Position numbers and translations under genes: made by a program. Positions 11,932 to 24,300 of a stretch of DNA of 64,000 nt are shown one piece after another; position 1 is the stretch's first letter; each line of letters begins with the position of its first letter. Location: NCBI GenBank assembly GCA_946800325.1, contig OX326959.1:4422501-4486500 (forward strand). The letters run 5' to 3'. The notes under the pieces are model-generated. The model saw only the letters and a list, made by a program, of their open reading frames with translations, ran no database searches and was not told where the DNA came from. The stretch comes from Luzula sylvatica (Eukaryota > Streptophyta > Magnoliopsida > Poales > Juncaceae).

Positions 11932-12062
11932 GTCGCTCTCTTGCGATACTCTGTTTTACACGATATACTCTGTTTTGTTGCAGCGAGTGGATACTTTGTT
12001 TTCCCTCACTTGCACTAGTCTTTGAGTGGATACTCTGTTTTTTTCCTCACTTGTTGCACTAG
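11778..12062 (+). other. Low-complexity ORF over a (CT)n tract
   Basis: The open frame is created by a CT microsatellite at 11885-11930 read as Ser-Leu repeats. It is followed by a ~38-bp tandem duplication (GAGTGGATACT...CACTAGTCTT, 11984-12064). The GC content rises from 11650, so this may be the leader of a gene whose body is not visible. Coding is not supported. Confidence 0.3.
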
Positions 12063-12257
12063 TCTTGATTGATATTTTTTATATCTTAAAATAATTTCCG
12101 ACTCAAATTTTATAATGTTTGTTGATTAAAAAAATCTGAATGTCAATATTAGATTGTCGGAATTTTTACTTCATTGAAAATTTGGACGTTATATTAGTTT
12201 TAAAAATTTGTTGGTTTCTGGTTTTAATTTTTTGAATATTTGAGTGTGACTTATATT

Positions 12258-12392
12258 TTAAAGGTAATCTTATATTTCAAAATACGAAATTCTTCAATAT
12301 ATTAATACGAAATTCTTCAATATATCACATTTCAAATGATAATATTATATTTTAAGATATTTCAATACGAAATTCTTCAATATATTAATGAT
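12258..12392. repeat. Three copies of AATACGAAATTCTTCAATATAT
   Basis: Three near-identical 22-bp phrases occur with AT-rich spacing, two adjacent and one ~65 bp further on. They are probably local duplication. Confidence 0.7.
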
Positions 12393-12561
12393 TCCAAATT
12401 TATAATCCCAAGCATGCATACTAATTGTACCATTTACACTATGTACAAACATTGCAATCATAAACTTGCATTTTATCCTGCCTACGCTGAATTCTTATGG
12501 GCTCCGATTTCTATTTCGAAATTTTCCTCTGTTGATTTTCCTCCGGTTTGGAGAGGATGTA

Positions 12562-12763
12562 TAATAGAGATTATAGATTAGTGTTAGGTGTACCTAATTA
12601 GTGATATGTAATCATGATGTAATATGTAGTAGGTAGCCTAATTATGAAGATAAGTATGACGTGTTAGGTAAAGAGACAACCCTATAAAAAGGGTTTCATA
12701 CCATTGTAATTATTCACACAATCAATATACTCTCTTCTATTTACTTTGTCTTGAATTCTATCA
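12562..12763 (+). repeat. Left LTR of the copia element
   Basis: It begins TAATAGAG and ends TTCTATCA. A TATA-like CCCTATAAAAAGGG stands about two thirds along, consistent with the promoter at the U3/R boundary. It begins with TA rather than the usual TG. Confidence 0.95.
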
Positions 12764-12781
12764 TGGTATCAAGAGCAAGGT
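12764..12781 (+). promoter_or_regulatory. Primer-binding site (initiator Met-tRNA type)
   Basis: TGGTATCAAGAGCAAGG directly abuts the LTR. It matches the TGGTATCAGAGC consensus of plant copia elements primed by initiator methionine tRNA, with one extra A. Confidence 0.9.
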
Positions 12782-13189
12782 TTTAGGTGATCGATCTCAC
12801 GACTCGTTCATCTACCTCTTTTTCACTCTTTTTTTTTTTAGAAAGATTCAATCTTTATTGAACACTTTCATTCAAGACTTGGATCGAGCAAGAGACAAGC
12901 ACAACACAGGAGCCTCTCTTGATGATTCTTGGTGATCTTGGTCTCGGCCCTCGGCACGACTTCACCATCTCTCGACGCTCCTCGACGTGTCTCCTCTCCG
13001 CTGCCACATCCTCCTCTTCTTGACGGATCTATACGCGCCATTCTTGGAGCAAGAGTTGATAGAAGCATTTCCTCGAACACTTTCAAGACGTGGTTGATAG
13101 AAGCATTTCCTCGAACACTTCCAAGACGCTCTTCTTTGTAAGCACTAAACCAACTCTTCCTCCTTTTTTAGTTCTTGCAAATTCCTCCA

Positions 13190-15220
13190 ATGGCCAATAA
13201 AATTGTGACGTTCCATAATCAACTCTCCGTCAAATTTGACGGTACCAATTACTTGGTATGGTCTAATCAAATCCGTGCCTTGATTGGTGGTTATGGTCTC
13301 ACCGATTTTCTTGAAGGCAACGATATTCCGCCCAAATTGCTTCAACAAGAGTCGCAATTAAAGCCCAATCCTGCCTATCTCGCATTGCTCCAACAAGATC
13401 TCTTCTTGCTTGGATGGATTCAATCTACCATGGCCGAAAATTGCAACACCCAAGTGTTAAATTGCGAAACTACTGCTCAAGTGTGGTCTCAATTGAAGGC
13501 GCTTTACAATACAACCACCACTGGTCATCTCCTTGAACTCTATTCCAAGCTCGCCACCGGCAAGAAGGGATCCAAATCATGTGCGGAGTTTTATCGCGAG
13601 ATGAAAGGTCACGCCGATCGACTCGCCACTCTCGGTTTTGCTGTCCCGGATTTCTTGGTTCCGCTTTCCATCTTGCGAGGTCTAGGTCATGAATTTGATG
13701 GTTTCGTGTCCGCCTTCATGACGAGAACTATTCCGCCCACTCTCACGGAGCTTTATGGTCCCTTGCTCAGCCAAGAACAGCGGATTCTCGAGCTCCTTCC
13801 TGGCGACGACTCTACGCAAGGCACTGCACTCATGGTGACAAGAGGAAGTGTGGCGACCATGGCGACTACCTCCAGCTCGTCCAAACAGCCCCCCTTTCCT
13901 GTCGAGCATGCTCCAGGAGCCATGATGCAAGCCATGGGCCAAATTCTTGCGGGCCAGGCCTCTAATACTCAAGGTAATTTTCCTTTTAATGGATCGGTTT
14001 CTAATCTCTCTTGTGATCCAAATTCTTGCATGGACCAAGGACATGAAGCCTATAAACCGATGTTAGAAGCTTTTGCCGTGCAATACTCAAAAAATCAACA
14101 TGTGCGAAATAAAAATCGAAACAAGAATCGAGGCGCCAAAAGCAATTCCAACGAAGCAACGAAAACGTGTCAATATTGTGGCAAACCGAACCACGAAGCT
14201 TCGGAGTGCTACAAGCTTCAAAAACTTCTCAAAGGAGCGCAAGCAAACATTGCCGAACACTCGCTTCCGGCCTCCTCCGATGGTTGGTATCTCGATTCGG
14301 GTGCAACGAATCATCTCACCGCCAATCTTAATTCTCTCTCCTCATACACGCCTTACTTAGGTAAGGATCAAATCCGGGTTGGTAACGGAGTTGGTCTTTC
14401 AATTAAACACATTGGACACGCTCTCTTAAATGTGAATGGGACCACTCTAAAATTGTCGAATATTCTTCATGTCCCGAATATTACGAAAAATTTGATTAGC
14501 ATATCACAATTTTCAAAAGACAATGATATCATACTCGAATTTAACCCGCTCTCTTGCCTTGTTAAGGACCGCCGCACCAATAAAATCCTAATAACGGGTT
14601 TTCTCGAAGATGGTCTATATCGAGTTGGCGCGCAAAATCCTCCTTCATCACTTTCGGCGCTCATCGGCGAAAAAATCTCGGCAAATACGTGGCACCAACG
14701 GCTTTGTCATGTTTCGTTTGATATAATAAGAACGTTAGTACGTAATAAGCATTTGGTGTGTAATAATAAAACGCTTGATTTTTGTAATGCATGTCGTTTG
14801 GGGAAAACGTGTCGTTTACCTTTTTCTCTTTCTAATTCTCGCTCCTCAAAACCGCTTGAATTAATTCACTCCGATGTGTGGGGTCCAACTCAAGTGGTAT
14901 CTCATTCGGGCGCTCGATACTTTGTTCATTTTACCGATGATTTCTCTCGGTATACGTGGATCTATCTCATCGCAACCAAAGACGAAGTCGTCAACGTGTT
15001 TTCACTCTTCAAAACACAAGTCGAACATCAACTTTCCGCCTCCATTAAGTATCTCCAAAGTGATGGTGGTACCGAGTACCTTCCTATCACCCGCCGCTTC
15101 CCGGAGATTACACATCTTCGCTCGTGTCCCCATACACCCCATCACTATCCACGATGGCCAATGCCTCAATTCCCGAACGGTTTTGGGACGACATATTTTA
15201 TAGTGTCGTCTATCTCATAA
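13190..15220 (+). CDS. copia gag-protease-integrase polyprotein, truncated by frameshift
   Basis: I chose the ATG at 13190 ([18 protein letters not shown]). The first half is a UBN2-type gag. A zinc knuckle [14 protein letters not shown] (CX2CX4HX4C) lies at 14168-14209. The aspartic protease motif [10 protein letters not shown] follows at about 14290. The integrase begins with an HHCC-type zinc region (WHQRLCHVS ... CNACRLGK) and the first catalytic Asp (SDVWGP) and second Asp (LQSDGGTEY). Near 15135 the expected stretch carrying the catalytic Glu is absent and the frame runs into a stop at 15218. Reverse transcriptase continues in another frame, so a deletion of roughly 50 codons plus a frameshift is inferred. 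Confidence 0.92.
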   Translation: MANKIVTFHNQLSVKFDGTNYLVWSNQIRALIGGYGLTDFLEGNDIPPKLLQQESQLKPNPAYLALLQQDLFLLGWIQSTMAENCNTQVLNCETTAQVWSQLKALYNTTTTGHLLELYSKLATGKKGSKSCAEFYREMKGHADRLATLGFAVPDFLVPLSILRGLGHEFDGFVSAFMTRTIPPTLTELYGPLLSQEQRILELLPGDDSTQGTALMVTRGSVATMATTSSSSKQPPFPVEHAPGAMMQAMGQILAGQASNTQGNFPFNGSVSNLSCDPNSCMDQGHEAYKPMLEAFAVQYSKNQHVRNKNRNKNRGAKSNSNEATKTCQYCGKPNHEASECYKLQKLLKGAQANIAEHSLPASSDGWYLDSGATNHLTANLNSLSSYTPYLGKDQIRVGNGVGLSIKHIGHALLNVNGTTLKLSNILHVPNITKNLISISQFSKDNDIILEFNPLSCLVKDRRTNKILITGFLEDGLYRVGAQNPPSSLSALIGEKISANTWHQRLCHVSFDIIRTLVRNKHLVCNNKTLDFCNACRLGKTCRLPFSLSNSRSSKPLELIHSDVWGPTQVVSHSGARYFVHFTDDFSRYTWIYLIATKDEVVNVFSLFKTQVEHQLSASIKYLQSDGGTEYLPITRRFPEITHLRSCPHTPHHYPRWPMPQFPNGFGTTYFIVSSIS

Positions 15221-16817
15221 ATCGTGTGCCTAACAAAAACTCCACGAAGTCCCCGTTCCAAATCCTTTTCGACAAGGAACCTGACTATCATAATCTTCGG
15301 GTTCTTGGATGCCTATGTTTTCCGTACACAAAACCATACAACACACACAAACTTCAATATCGTTCCATTCCGTGTGTGTTTTTGGGATATGCACCAAATT
15401 ACAAAGGTTATAAATGCTTGCACATTCCAACTAACAAAATCTATATAAGTCGACATGTTATTTTTCAGGAGACGTGTTTTCCTTTTCAAACGGCCGTCTC
15501 TCCAATCTCGATGACCTCGCCACAAGCTGTGCAAACGTGCCTCCCGATAATTTGCGAGTCGACAAATGATAGGATTCCAAGCACATCTCCAAGTGATGGG
15601 TCGTCTCCTTCTACTTCCGCTATGCCTCAAGATGACTTGACTTCTCCATCACCTCCCTCAAATACCGGACCACCGCCTCATCCTATGATCACTCGCAATC
15701 GCGACAACACAAGGAGACCACGTGTGTTTCATGATCATGAGGTTTATACCTCAACGAAACACCCGATCTCCGACACTCAAGAATTTGAACCGACTTGTTT
15801 TTCCCAAGCTCAGAAGAACTCTCAATGGCGAGTCGCCATGCAAGAGGAGTTCTCGGCGCTTCTTCAGAACAATACATGGTCTTTGGTTCCAATCTCCGAC
15901 TCTCACAATGTTGTTGGTTGCAAGTGGGTTTTTAAAATTAAACGTAACTCCGATGGCTCGGTTCAACGTTACAAGGCTCGATTGGTGGCAAAAGGCTATC
16001 ACCAAGAAGAAGGGATAGACTACACGGAAACGTTCAGTCCGGTTGTCAAGCAAACCACTACTCGAGTAATTCTCTCCATTGCTCTCTCCAAAGGGTGGGC
16101 AATACGTCAACTTGATGTAAATAATGCCTTTCTCAATGGAGATGTTGAAGAAACGGTGTATATGCAACAACCACCCGGATTTGTCGACACATCACGGCCC
16201 AATCATGTGTGCTTACTCAAGAAAGCTCTTTATGGCTTGAAACAAGCTCCTCGAGCATGGTTTCACAAGCTACGAGCTACTCTATGTTCTCTAGGGTTTC
16301 AAGGCTCAAAAACCGATACTTCTTTATTCATTCGCCATTCAAAACAAGAACTAACCTTGATTCTCGTCTATGTGGATGATATTCTTATAACAGGGACTCA
16401 CGATTCTATCATCTCAACTCTCATTCAAGATCTTCATGCGCAATTCTCTCTCAAGGATCTCGGGTCGCTTCATTTTTTTCTCGGCATCGAAGCGATTCAA
16501 ACTCAAAATGGAGTACACCTCTCTCAGTCGCAATACATTCTTGACCTTCTTAAACGATCCAAGATGGATGGCGCCAAACCGTGTTCCTCTCCAATCATTG
16601 CGGGTGAACAACTCTCCAAGCATGGGGGAGAATTAATGAGCGATCCGACCCTTTATAGGAGTGTGGTGGGTGCATTACAATATGCGACTATAACACGGCC
16701 CGAAATTGCTTTCGCCGTGAACAAAGTCTCCCAATTCATGCATGCCCCCAACGAGCTTCATTGGACCTCGGTCAAGCGTATCTTACGATACCTAAAAGGC
16801 ACCATTTCTCATGGGTT
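15150..16817 (+). pseudogene. copia integrase C-terminus and reverse transcriptase, interrupted
   Basis: This frame begins just after the integrase deletion ([20 protein letters not shown] is the typical end of the integrase core). It continues through the spacer to reverse transcriptase ([57 protein letters not shown] at 16369-16380). It has no internal stop before the hAT insertion at 16818. Translation would need a new start or repair of the frameshift, so I list it as broken. The catalytic YVDD and the LDVNNAFL aspartate are intact. Confidence 0.9.
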
Positions 16818-16827
16818 CAATGTTGTA

Positions 16828-17000
16828 AAAAACGCCGTTTTTCACCGAAAAACGGTGAAAAAACGGTGTTACGGTGAAAAACCGTACCGTTTTTTGCAAG
16901 ACGGTGGAGAAAAACGGTCAACCGTTTTTTTAACGTGTTTGACCGTTTTTTTCAGGCCAAAACGTTTTACGGTCCGTTTTTCGGTCGTTTTTTACAACAA
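16828..17000. repeat. Left subterminal AACGGT repeat cluster of the hAT element
   Basis: More than a dozen copies of (A)ACGGT/ACCGT(T) in both orientations. A matching cluster lies at 20485-20560 near the other end. Such clusters in hAT elements bind transposase. Confidence 0.8.
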
Positions 17001-17768
17001 ATTATTTGGGCTTATAATTTTTTGTTCTAATTTTTTTCAGGCCTTTTTTTTCAGCCCAAAATATTTTGGTACAACACTTGTTTTTCTCTCCCTCATGGCT
17101 CCTCTCCTTCGACAATACCTATTCATCTCTCCCTGAACAACTGCACGGCTTGGAGACTCCATTTTTAGTCTGTTCTGTCCGTCATTTCTCTCCCTCGCAA
17201 CTCCATTTTCTCGCCCTCGCAAGCTACTCGCCTTGTCTGTTCTCTCTCCCTCGCTTCTCAAGTATCAAGGTTCTGAACTCGACATCTAGGGTTTCTCCAT
17301 TTTTAGTTCTCAATTATGGCTTCCAAATTATGAATTCAATTATGTCTTTGTTCTCATTATGGCTTCCAAATTTCAATTATGGCTTCAATTTTTACTTTAT
17401 TTTTTTTGGTACTTCAATTTTTACTGAGTCACGGTTTGGTTTTTAATTTTTGATGGCTTGTAAATAAACTATGGCTTGTAAATTGTAATGTCTCCTCTTC
17501 AAAGTTCAAATGATGGCTTCTAATTTTAAATTCAATTTTTATTTGATTATGCCCCTCGCCTCTAAATTTGTTGGATTAAATTTTTTTTTAGTCTCTGACT
17601 AGAAAAAATGTAATGGTGGCTTGTATTTTTTTTAGTTCAATTATTACTTCAATAATTCAATTATGGCTTCCAATTTGTAATTCAATTATTATTTAGTTTA
17701 CAATTCGATGGATTCTAATGTTTAACATATCTCGACACAATTTCTAATTTTAAGGTATCTCGATCTCG

Positions 17769-20271
17769 ATGGCTTCCAATGCGAGTAACTCGATGGCTTC
17801 TAATGCCAAAAGTGGAAGTACTTCTAATACGAGTGAGAGTACAAATGCGAACAAAGATGTTGGATGGAATTATGGTGAACGATTAAATCAAAATAATGTT
17901 CCAAAAGTGAAATGCAATTTTTGCGGTCATCTTTGTTCAGGAAACATATATCGTTTTAAGCACCACATTGCGGGAGTAAGTTTTATTTTATTTACTAATA
18001 TTTAATTATATTGTATAAAACTAAATTGACAATATTTAATTCTATTTGGTTTGAATTTTTAATAGATAGGTGGTCAAGTTGTAAAATGTCCTAGTGCCAC
18101 ACCGGAGGCGAGAAAAGCATGTCTAGAAGCGTTAGGAAAATTTAGCGAAAATAAACGAATGAGAGTTGAGAAAGTAAGTGAATTGAGGAAAGAAGTAGTT
18201 GTGGGTAGTACGGGAATTGAACAAACAATGGAATCACCTATCATTCGTGGTGCCTTGGATAAATATATTGAGATTAACCCGGTTGATCCAACAAAAATGA
18301 CGCGCCAACAAATTTTGGGGAATGTAATGAACAAGGAAAAATTGCACGATGTGCATCGATATATAGCACGTTGGGTGTATATCTCGGGTATCTCTTTTAA
18401 TTCAATTCAAAATAATTCGTTTGTTCAAATGTTGGAAGCCGTAGGGCAATTCGGGCCGGGTATCAAACCACCTAGCCGATATCAATTGAGCACACCTTTG
18501 TTAAATGAAGAGGTTAACACGGTAAAAGAGATGCTCAAAAAACATGAAGAAGAATGGGGTCATACCGGTTGCTCGGTTATGACCGATGCTTGGAGCGACC
18601 GAAAGAGACGTAGTGTGATGAATCTTTGCGTGCATTGCAAAGAAGGAATTTCGTTTTTTGATTCGAAAGAAGCATCGAAGGATTCTCATACCGGTCAATT
18701 TATTTTTGAATTCGTGGATCGGTGTATTGAATCTATTGGGCCGGATAAAGTAGTACAAGTTGTAACCGATAATGCATCGAATAACATGGCCGCGGCCGGA
18801 TTGATGCTTGAGAAGAGACCCAAGGTTTTTTGGACGGGTTGTGCGACCCACACCATAAACTTGATTCTTGAAGGGATCGGTAAAATACCAAAGTTCAAGA
18901 ATTTATTCTCATCACAAGACTCTTAGCTTATTGAGAGATTTCGCGAAAGGTGAAATAGTTCGGCCGGGGATAACTCGATTCGCGAGTACGTTTCTTTCCT
19001 TGAAGAGTTTGTCGGAGAAGCAAAGAGAATTAACGACGATGGCTCTCTCATTGGAATGGGCGGCTTGTAAAGCGGTAAAATCGGTTAAGGGAAAAGAGGC
19101 ACAAGAGATTTTGTTGAATTTGGAGTTTTGGAAGGGTGTTAATTCAACGTTGAATATTCTAACTCCTTTGGTTCGTCTTCTTCGTATTTCGGATGGAGAT
19201 AGGCCGTCGATGCCTTGGTTGTACGGAGAATTTGAAGATGCAAAACGAGAAATAGTAGAGACGGTGTTTAAAGGAGTGGAAAAATATTATAAACCGATAA
19301 TCGAAGTCATTGAAGAAAAATGTACGGAAAAATGTAAGGATAGAAGCGGAGTTAAGTCTAATGGTAGACTCGATGGAGATTTGCACGTCACGGCCTATCT
19401 TTTGAACCCTTTTTATTTGTATCGTCATCCGAATCGCCTCCAAGTTGCGGAAAAACCATCTCATGTTAGAGCATGGTTGAATTGTATTGATAAATTATTC
19501 GCCGATGACGATGATATAGATTTGATTACTCGCGTGAATGATCAATTTGTGGATTACAAATTGCAAAGGGGTGCTTTTGGCAAAAGGTTAGCACAAAATG
19601 CCGTGATAAGAGGTTCTATCGATACGTTCAATCCCGGTAATTATAAATTATTATTTTATTATGTTACCAAAATTTAATATGTATTAATCGTTAAAAAACT
19701 TTAATAGTTGAATGGTGGATAAGTCATGGTGTTGATACTCCGAGTTTGCGAACGATGGCAATAAGAATTCTTTCTTTAACGACTAGTTCATCCGGATGTG
19801 AGCGAAATTGGAATAGTTTCGAAGGGGTATGAATTTTTATTTTATATTTATATATTCATTTTTTTAATTTATTGTACAAATTGTTCATAATAATTTATGT
19901 ATTTTCATTTGAAATAGATCCATACAAAAAAACGGAATAGGTTAACATCGAAAAAGTTAAGCGAATTGGTTTATGTACAATTCAATGCGAGGTTGATGGA
20001 CGCTCGAAAAGGAAAATCGGAGTGCGCCACGATCGAAGATGCACTTCTAGCATCCGAATCTCGCATGGCTCAACATTGGTTACGACTCGACATTGGTGAT
20101 GATGAGTATGATAGTGAATCCGAGACGAGAGATGTTAATGATGAAGAATTTGATTCGAGCGATTCGGGTGGAGATATGGAAATGGCGGAGCATGATGTTG
20201 AATTTGATGGGAACGCGGGATCAACTCCGATGAATTTGGCATCATGTGATTTTAATGATTTTTCGATTTAG
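17769..20271 (+). pseudogene. hAT transposase gene, four exons, one frameshifting deletion
   Basis: Exon 1, 17769-17975, encodes a Ser/Asn-rich leader and a BED-type zinc finger (CNFCGHLCSG ... FKHHIAG). Exon 2, 18066-19636, carries the DUF659-like region (MTDAWSDRKRRSVMNLCVH, VVTDNASNNMAAA, FWTGCATHTINLILE) and the RNase H-like remainder. Exon 3, 19708-19826, and exon 4, 19918-20271, carry the C-terminal dimerisation region (EWWISHGVDTPSLRTMAIRI, SSGCERNWNSFEG) and an acidic tail. Introns are 90, 71 and 91 bp with GT/AG ends. Near 18895-18915 the frame shifts: the segment usually between KFKN and HHKTLSLLR is shortened and a stop follows at 18924. All else is intact. Confidence 0.88.
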
Positions 20272-20587
20272 TTTATGTTATTGATGTTTATGTTATTTTG
20301 AACTTGGAGTTGACGTTTATGTTATTTGACAAATTTGGATTTGGTTTATATTATTTGATGTTTATGTTATTTTTGTATTTTGGACATTTGGTCATATTTT
20401 ATTTTACTATTAAAAAATTATATTTATATATATTTTTTTTGTTTTATATCCATATTTTAATGAAAATATTACTATTTTTGGATTACCGTTTTTCACCGTT
20501 TTTTTACCGTTTTACGACCGTTTTACGGTTAGTACACTAAAACGGTGCCAGACCGTTCCGTCCCGTATCCCGTCATCTACAACATTG

Positions 20588-21112
20588 CATGGGTTGCTTT
20601 TTCGACCGTCTTCTTCCATTTATCTTCAAGCTTATTCCGATGCGGATTGGGGAGGTTGCCCTGATGATCGAAAGTCCACAACCGGGTATTGTATTTTTCT
20701 TGGATCCAATCTCGTTTCTTGGTCCTCGAAGAAACAACCCACGGTTTCTCGATCAAGCACGGAATCCGAGTATCGGAGTCTTGCTATGGCGACTTCCGAA
20801 CTCATCTGGCTACAATACCTACTCCATGAACTACATATCCCTCAAACTATCCCTCCAACTCTATGGTGCGACAATGTTGGTGCGACGTACCTAACTCAAA
20901 ATCCTATTTTTCATGCCCGTACCAAACACATTGAAATTGATTTTCATTTCGTACGTGATCTTGTTGCAAATAAGAAATTATTTGTTAAGTATGTTCACAC
21001 GAGTGATCAACTTGCCGATGTTCTCACCAAGGGACTCGCATCTCCACGATTCATACTTCTGAGAGACAAGCTTACGGTCTATCCTAGACCGGTTCGGCTT
21101 GAGGGGGGGTAA
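20588..21112 (+). pseudogene. copia RNase H, downstream of the hAT insertion
   Basis: This continues the reverse-transcriptase frame once the hAT element and one target duplication are discounted. RNase H signatures are AYSDADWGGCPDDRKSTTGY, SSTESEYRSLA and LWCDN. The C-terminus ends RPVRLEGG and the stop codon overlaps the first bases of the right LTR. It has no damage of its own. Confidence 0.92.
21098..21109 (+). promoter_or_regulatory. Polypurine tract of the copia element
   Basis: The purine run GAGGGGGGG directly precedes the right LTR, the expected position for plus-strand priming. Confidence 0.85.
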
Positions 21113-21311
21113 TAGAGATTATAGATTAGTGTTAGGTGTACCTAATTAGTGATATGTAATCATGATGTAATATGTAGTAGGTAGCCTAATTATGAAGATA
21201 AGTATGACGTGTTAGGTAAAGAGACAACCCTATAAAAAGGGTCTCATACCATTGTAATTATTCACACAATCAATATACTCTCTTCTATTTACTTTGTCTT
21301 GAATTCTATCA
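21110..21311 (+). repeat. Right LTR of the copia element
   Basis: It is 202 bp, differs from the left LTR at one base, and is followed by the target duplication ATGTA. Confidence 0.95.
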
Positions 21312-21316
21312 ATGTA

Positions 21317-24300
21317 GTTTCATCTGGTGGCAAAATTTATCTTGCCTACGCTGAACTCTTATAATCCCAAATTTATCGCCAATGGGATTGAGTGAATGGG
21401 TCTGCGTCAGATAATTATCTAATGAAGTGGAGAAGAAAGAGCAAACATACGATTTTAAACTCACATTTTATCCTGCAATGCAATGGTACGCTGAACTGGT
21501 ACATATCTTTGTTTCTTTTTCGAAATTTTCATCCTCTTATAATCTTTTATAGTTTCACACAATAAAAACAAAATTATAAACGAGAAAGAAAATTAGAGTA
21601 GAAATATATTTTTAGAAAATGAGTGCCCTCAATAAGCGCAGATTGATAGTAGGAGATTGTTTTCGCACTTAAATCATCAAATAAGAAAATCCTGCATTTT
21701 ACCCAGATGGTTTCATTTCCTGACCAGATGAAAACCTACACACTTAAGCAAATAAATCATAAAAAAAGAGCCAAACAATAAGAATCAATCCTGCACTTAG
21801 TTAGTTAATTAGACAATCATATGAAAGAGAGTTTGACACCCTCACGAAGCAGATTCGATTAGGAGATGACTTGACAAAGGACGTCGCGACGTAGGAGAGG
21901 ATCAAGAGAGGAGATTTGACCCGTGAAAATTCAAAGGTTTAGGCAAAAGGGGGAGAAAGAAAGAGGAGAAGAGAGAGAAGAAGAAGGGAGAGAGTAACAA
22001 GGCGACAAAGAGAAGGGAGGCACTAAAGTGGAATCTTGTCGGGTGAGATCAAAATGGATTCAAGCCGTATCGGATGCGGTTCATACTTATCAGGTTTGCT
22101 CATTGGACATGCTGACGAGGCAAATGCGCATGCGCCACATCAGCTGCGGGATGGATGCGGGGCATTTAGTGTGGGATGCCTAATTTTGTTGGTGCATAAC
22201 CCATCAAATTGTAATGTAAATCATGAGTTCAATTTCTAATGATACTAATTGAAGAAAAACCTTCACCATTTAATAATACAAAAATGACTCCACAAGATCT
22301 TCATCCTTTAATTTTTCACTGATAATTGTGGATTTTGACACGGATTTGCATTTGCTTGATTCTTTTTTTTTTTTTTCTTCTGCATGTTTCACTCATTTTT
22401 TTTTCATATTGTAATCAGCCACTATAAAATAAAACTATTTGACGCCTGTCGTATTTAATTTATTTTTCCATTTTTTAATGATGAAATTAGGATTAAAAAT
22501 TCACCTTCATTCATAAATAACAATTCAATTCAATTCTAAAAAATCCATTTCATTCATCACAAGTCCCTTAAATAAAAATAAAAATAAAAATATGAACATT
22601 AAAGTACCTTTGCCGGCACAAAGATAAAAGTATTGTGAAGACCAATCCAGATAACAAAACTTTTGAGATGAGAAAATTAATTATTTTTAATTAAATAGAT
22701 TTAAATTCTTTTGAACACATTTCAGTATAATTATTTTGGATCATACTTAGAATTATGGGTTTTAAGCAAAACAAAATATATAGTTATCAGAGACGAAATT
22801 TATTATTTAATAGTACTATGTAAAAATAAAATACAGATTGTATTATTTGTATGAACTAATTTGTGTGTATGCGATGGGTCCCGTATTAATATAATAGTAT
22901 TACTAGAAAAGACCGGTACAAATGGTGCTTGCTACTTTTACATAAAAAACTCACTGTGATTAATTTATCAAATTATGTAACAATAAAATATCACATTAGA
23001 TTAGTAAATTACAACAAAATACTAGCAGTGTTATATAATTTCCATTTCGATATGCAATAGTGGAAAAGTATTCAAATGCGAAGAAATCAACAAACAAAAC
23101 AACACAGTTTGATGTTAATTCCTGCATTTTTTCTTATTTACACTTATTATTATTATTATTTTCTCAATTGTTTGTTACTTGACTTGGACTAGCAACAATT
23201 TAACATGTAGTGACGAATTTATACCATAAATATTGTGAAAATGGAGACCAACGAGGAGTCATGATGCTATCCATACTCTTTTTTCCCACTTTTTTTTTTC
23301 CCGAATCGATGATATGGCATGGTCTGCCACATCAGCACCAGCCTTCGAACCAATCTCTCTACCGTACCAGCCCACTCTTCTTTCTTTTTTGTAAAAAAAT
23401 GCATCTGTATCTCTCCCCGTTCACCTCTCTCTTTCGTTTCCGCTCGCCTAGGGTTTTCGAAAAGACAAATAAAGCGACCAAGAAGGTGCACGAAAAGGAC
23501 CGTTCGCTCATCTGCATGCCCGAGAGAGGCTCTCTCTCTAGATTTTTAGGTTTGTTGCTATGATTAATTCCGCGAATTTAGACTGATTTAATAAACGAAA
23601 TTGAACTATTAGCCATTTGATTTGGACAATAAAAAATGAAATTTTCATATTCTTAAGTCAGTCTCGCTGTAGAATTGTTTGAATTCAGAAAAAAAAACGT
23701 ATTTTATATATGATTCTTTAAATTGAAAACTAAGTTTTGTTTTGTGAAATTAGCAATTATATTGAAATCAATTTAACAAACACTGAAAATTGGACAAAAG
23801 TCGGACTTTTTTTTAAAAAATATTCACTATGTCTACAAATGTTTTTAACAAAAATAGTACTTTTTAGTATTTTTCTCTTTTATCATCTAGTTTCAGCTGC
23901 TGGTATGTCCTTGCATACTATTGAGATTGGGACCTGCAAAATCAGCGATTCTAGTTGTGAATTTTGTTTTGTTTTTCATGAATTTAATTGCTTATGATAT
24001 TTTGGATAAAAGTTTGGAAAATCCTCAGGTATTGAGAGTGAGAGATAGAAAGGTTTCATATGTTAATTGGGTACTTACAAATCGGGATGAATTGAAATTT
24101 GTAGAGAGGTTTCGTATGTAAATTGGGGTACTTTTGATTCGAAATGAATTGAAATTTGTATTTGTGTAATCTTAATTAGTCTTATTCTTAATGCTACTTT
24201 TAAATGTACATATTACTGCTACTTTTTAATGCTTCGTGTTGGAGCTACCTCAAGCGTCAGTCAAAAAGTATATCGTGACTTGAAATTTATGTGAACCATG

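Larger units (their letters stand above)
16818..20587 (+). mobile_element. 3.77-kb hAT transposon nested in the copia element
   Basis: The ends are CAATGTTGTA and, inverted, TACAACATTG. They are flanked by an 8-bp target duplication CATGGGTT (16810-16817 and 20588-20595), the hAT hallmark. Subterminal regions are packed with ACGGT/ACCGT motifs (about 16828-17000 and 20485-20560), as expected for transposase binding sites. Removing the element plus one duplication restores the copia reading frame across the joint. It inserted after the copia element, so it is younger still. Confidence 0.96.
12562..21311 (+). mobile_element. Young Ty1/copia LTR retrotransposon, interrupted by a hAT element
   Basis: Two 202-bp LTRs (12562-12763, 21110-21311) differ at one position (T/C in the AAAAAGGGTTTC/AAAAAGGGTCTC phrase). 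They are flanked by the 5-bp target duplication ATGTA (12557-12561, 21312-21316). A primer-binding site follows the left LTR and a G-rich polypurine tract precedes the right. The order gag, protease, integrase, reverse transcriptase, RNase H is that of Ty1/copia. Without the nested hAT element and one TSD copy the element is about 4.97 kb. One mismatch in 202 bp indicates a very recent insertion. The integrase deletion makes this copy non-autonomous. Confidence 0.97.

Noticed and set aside
11778..12062. Ser/Leu-rich protein
   Set aside because: Produced by a CT microsatellite and a tandem duplication.
13682..14044. Minus-strand ORFs across the copia gag
   Set aside because: Shadows of the gag reading frame.
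17066..17446. 126-codon ORF upstream of the hAT transposase
   Set aside because: It lies in the AT/TC-rich leader of the hAT element, has no domain, and repeats the ATGGCTTC word in the region.
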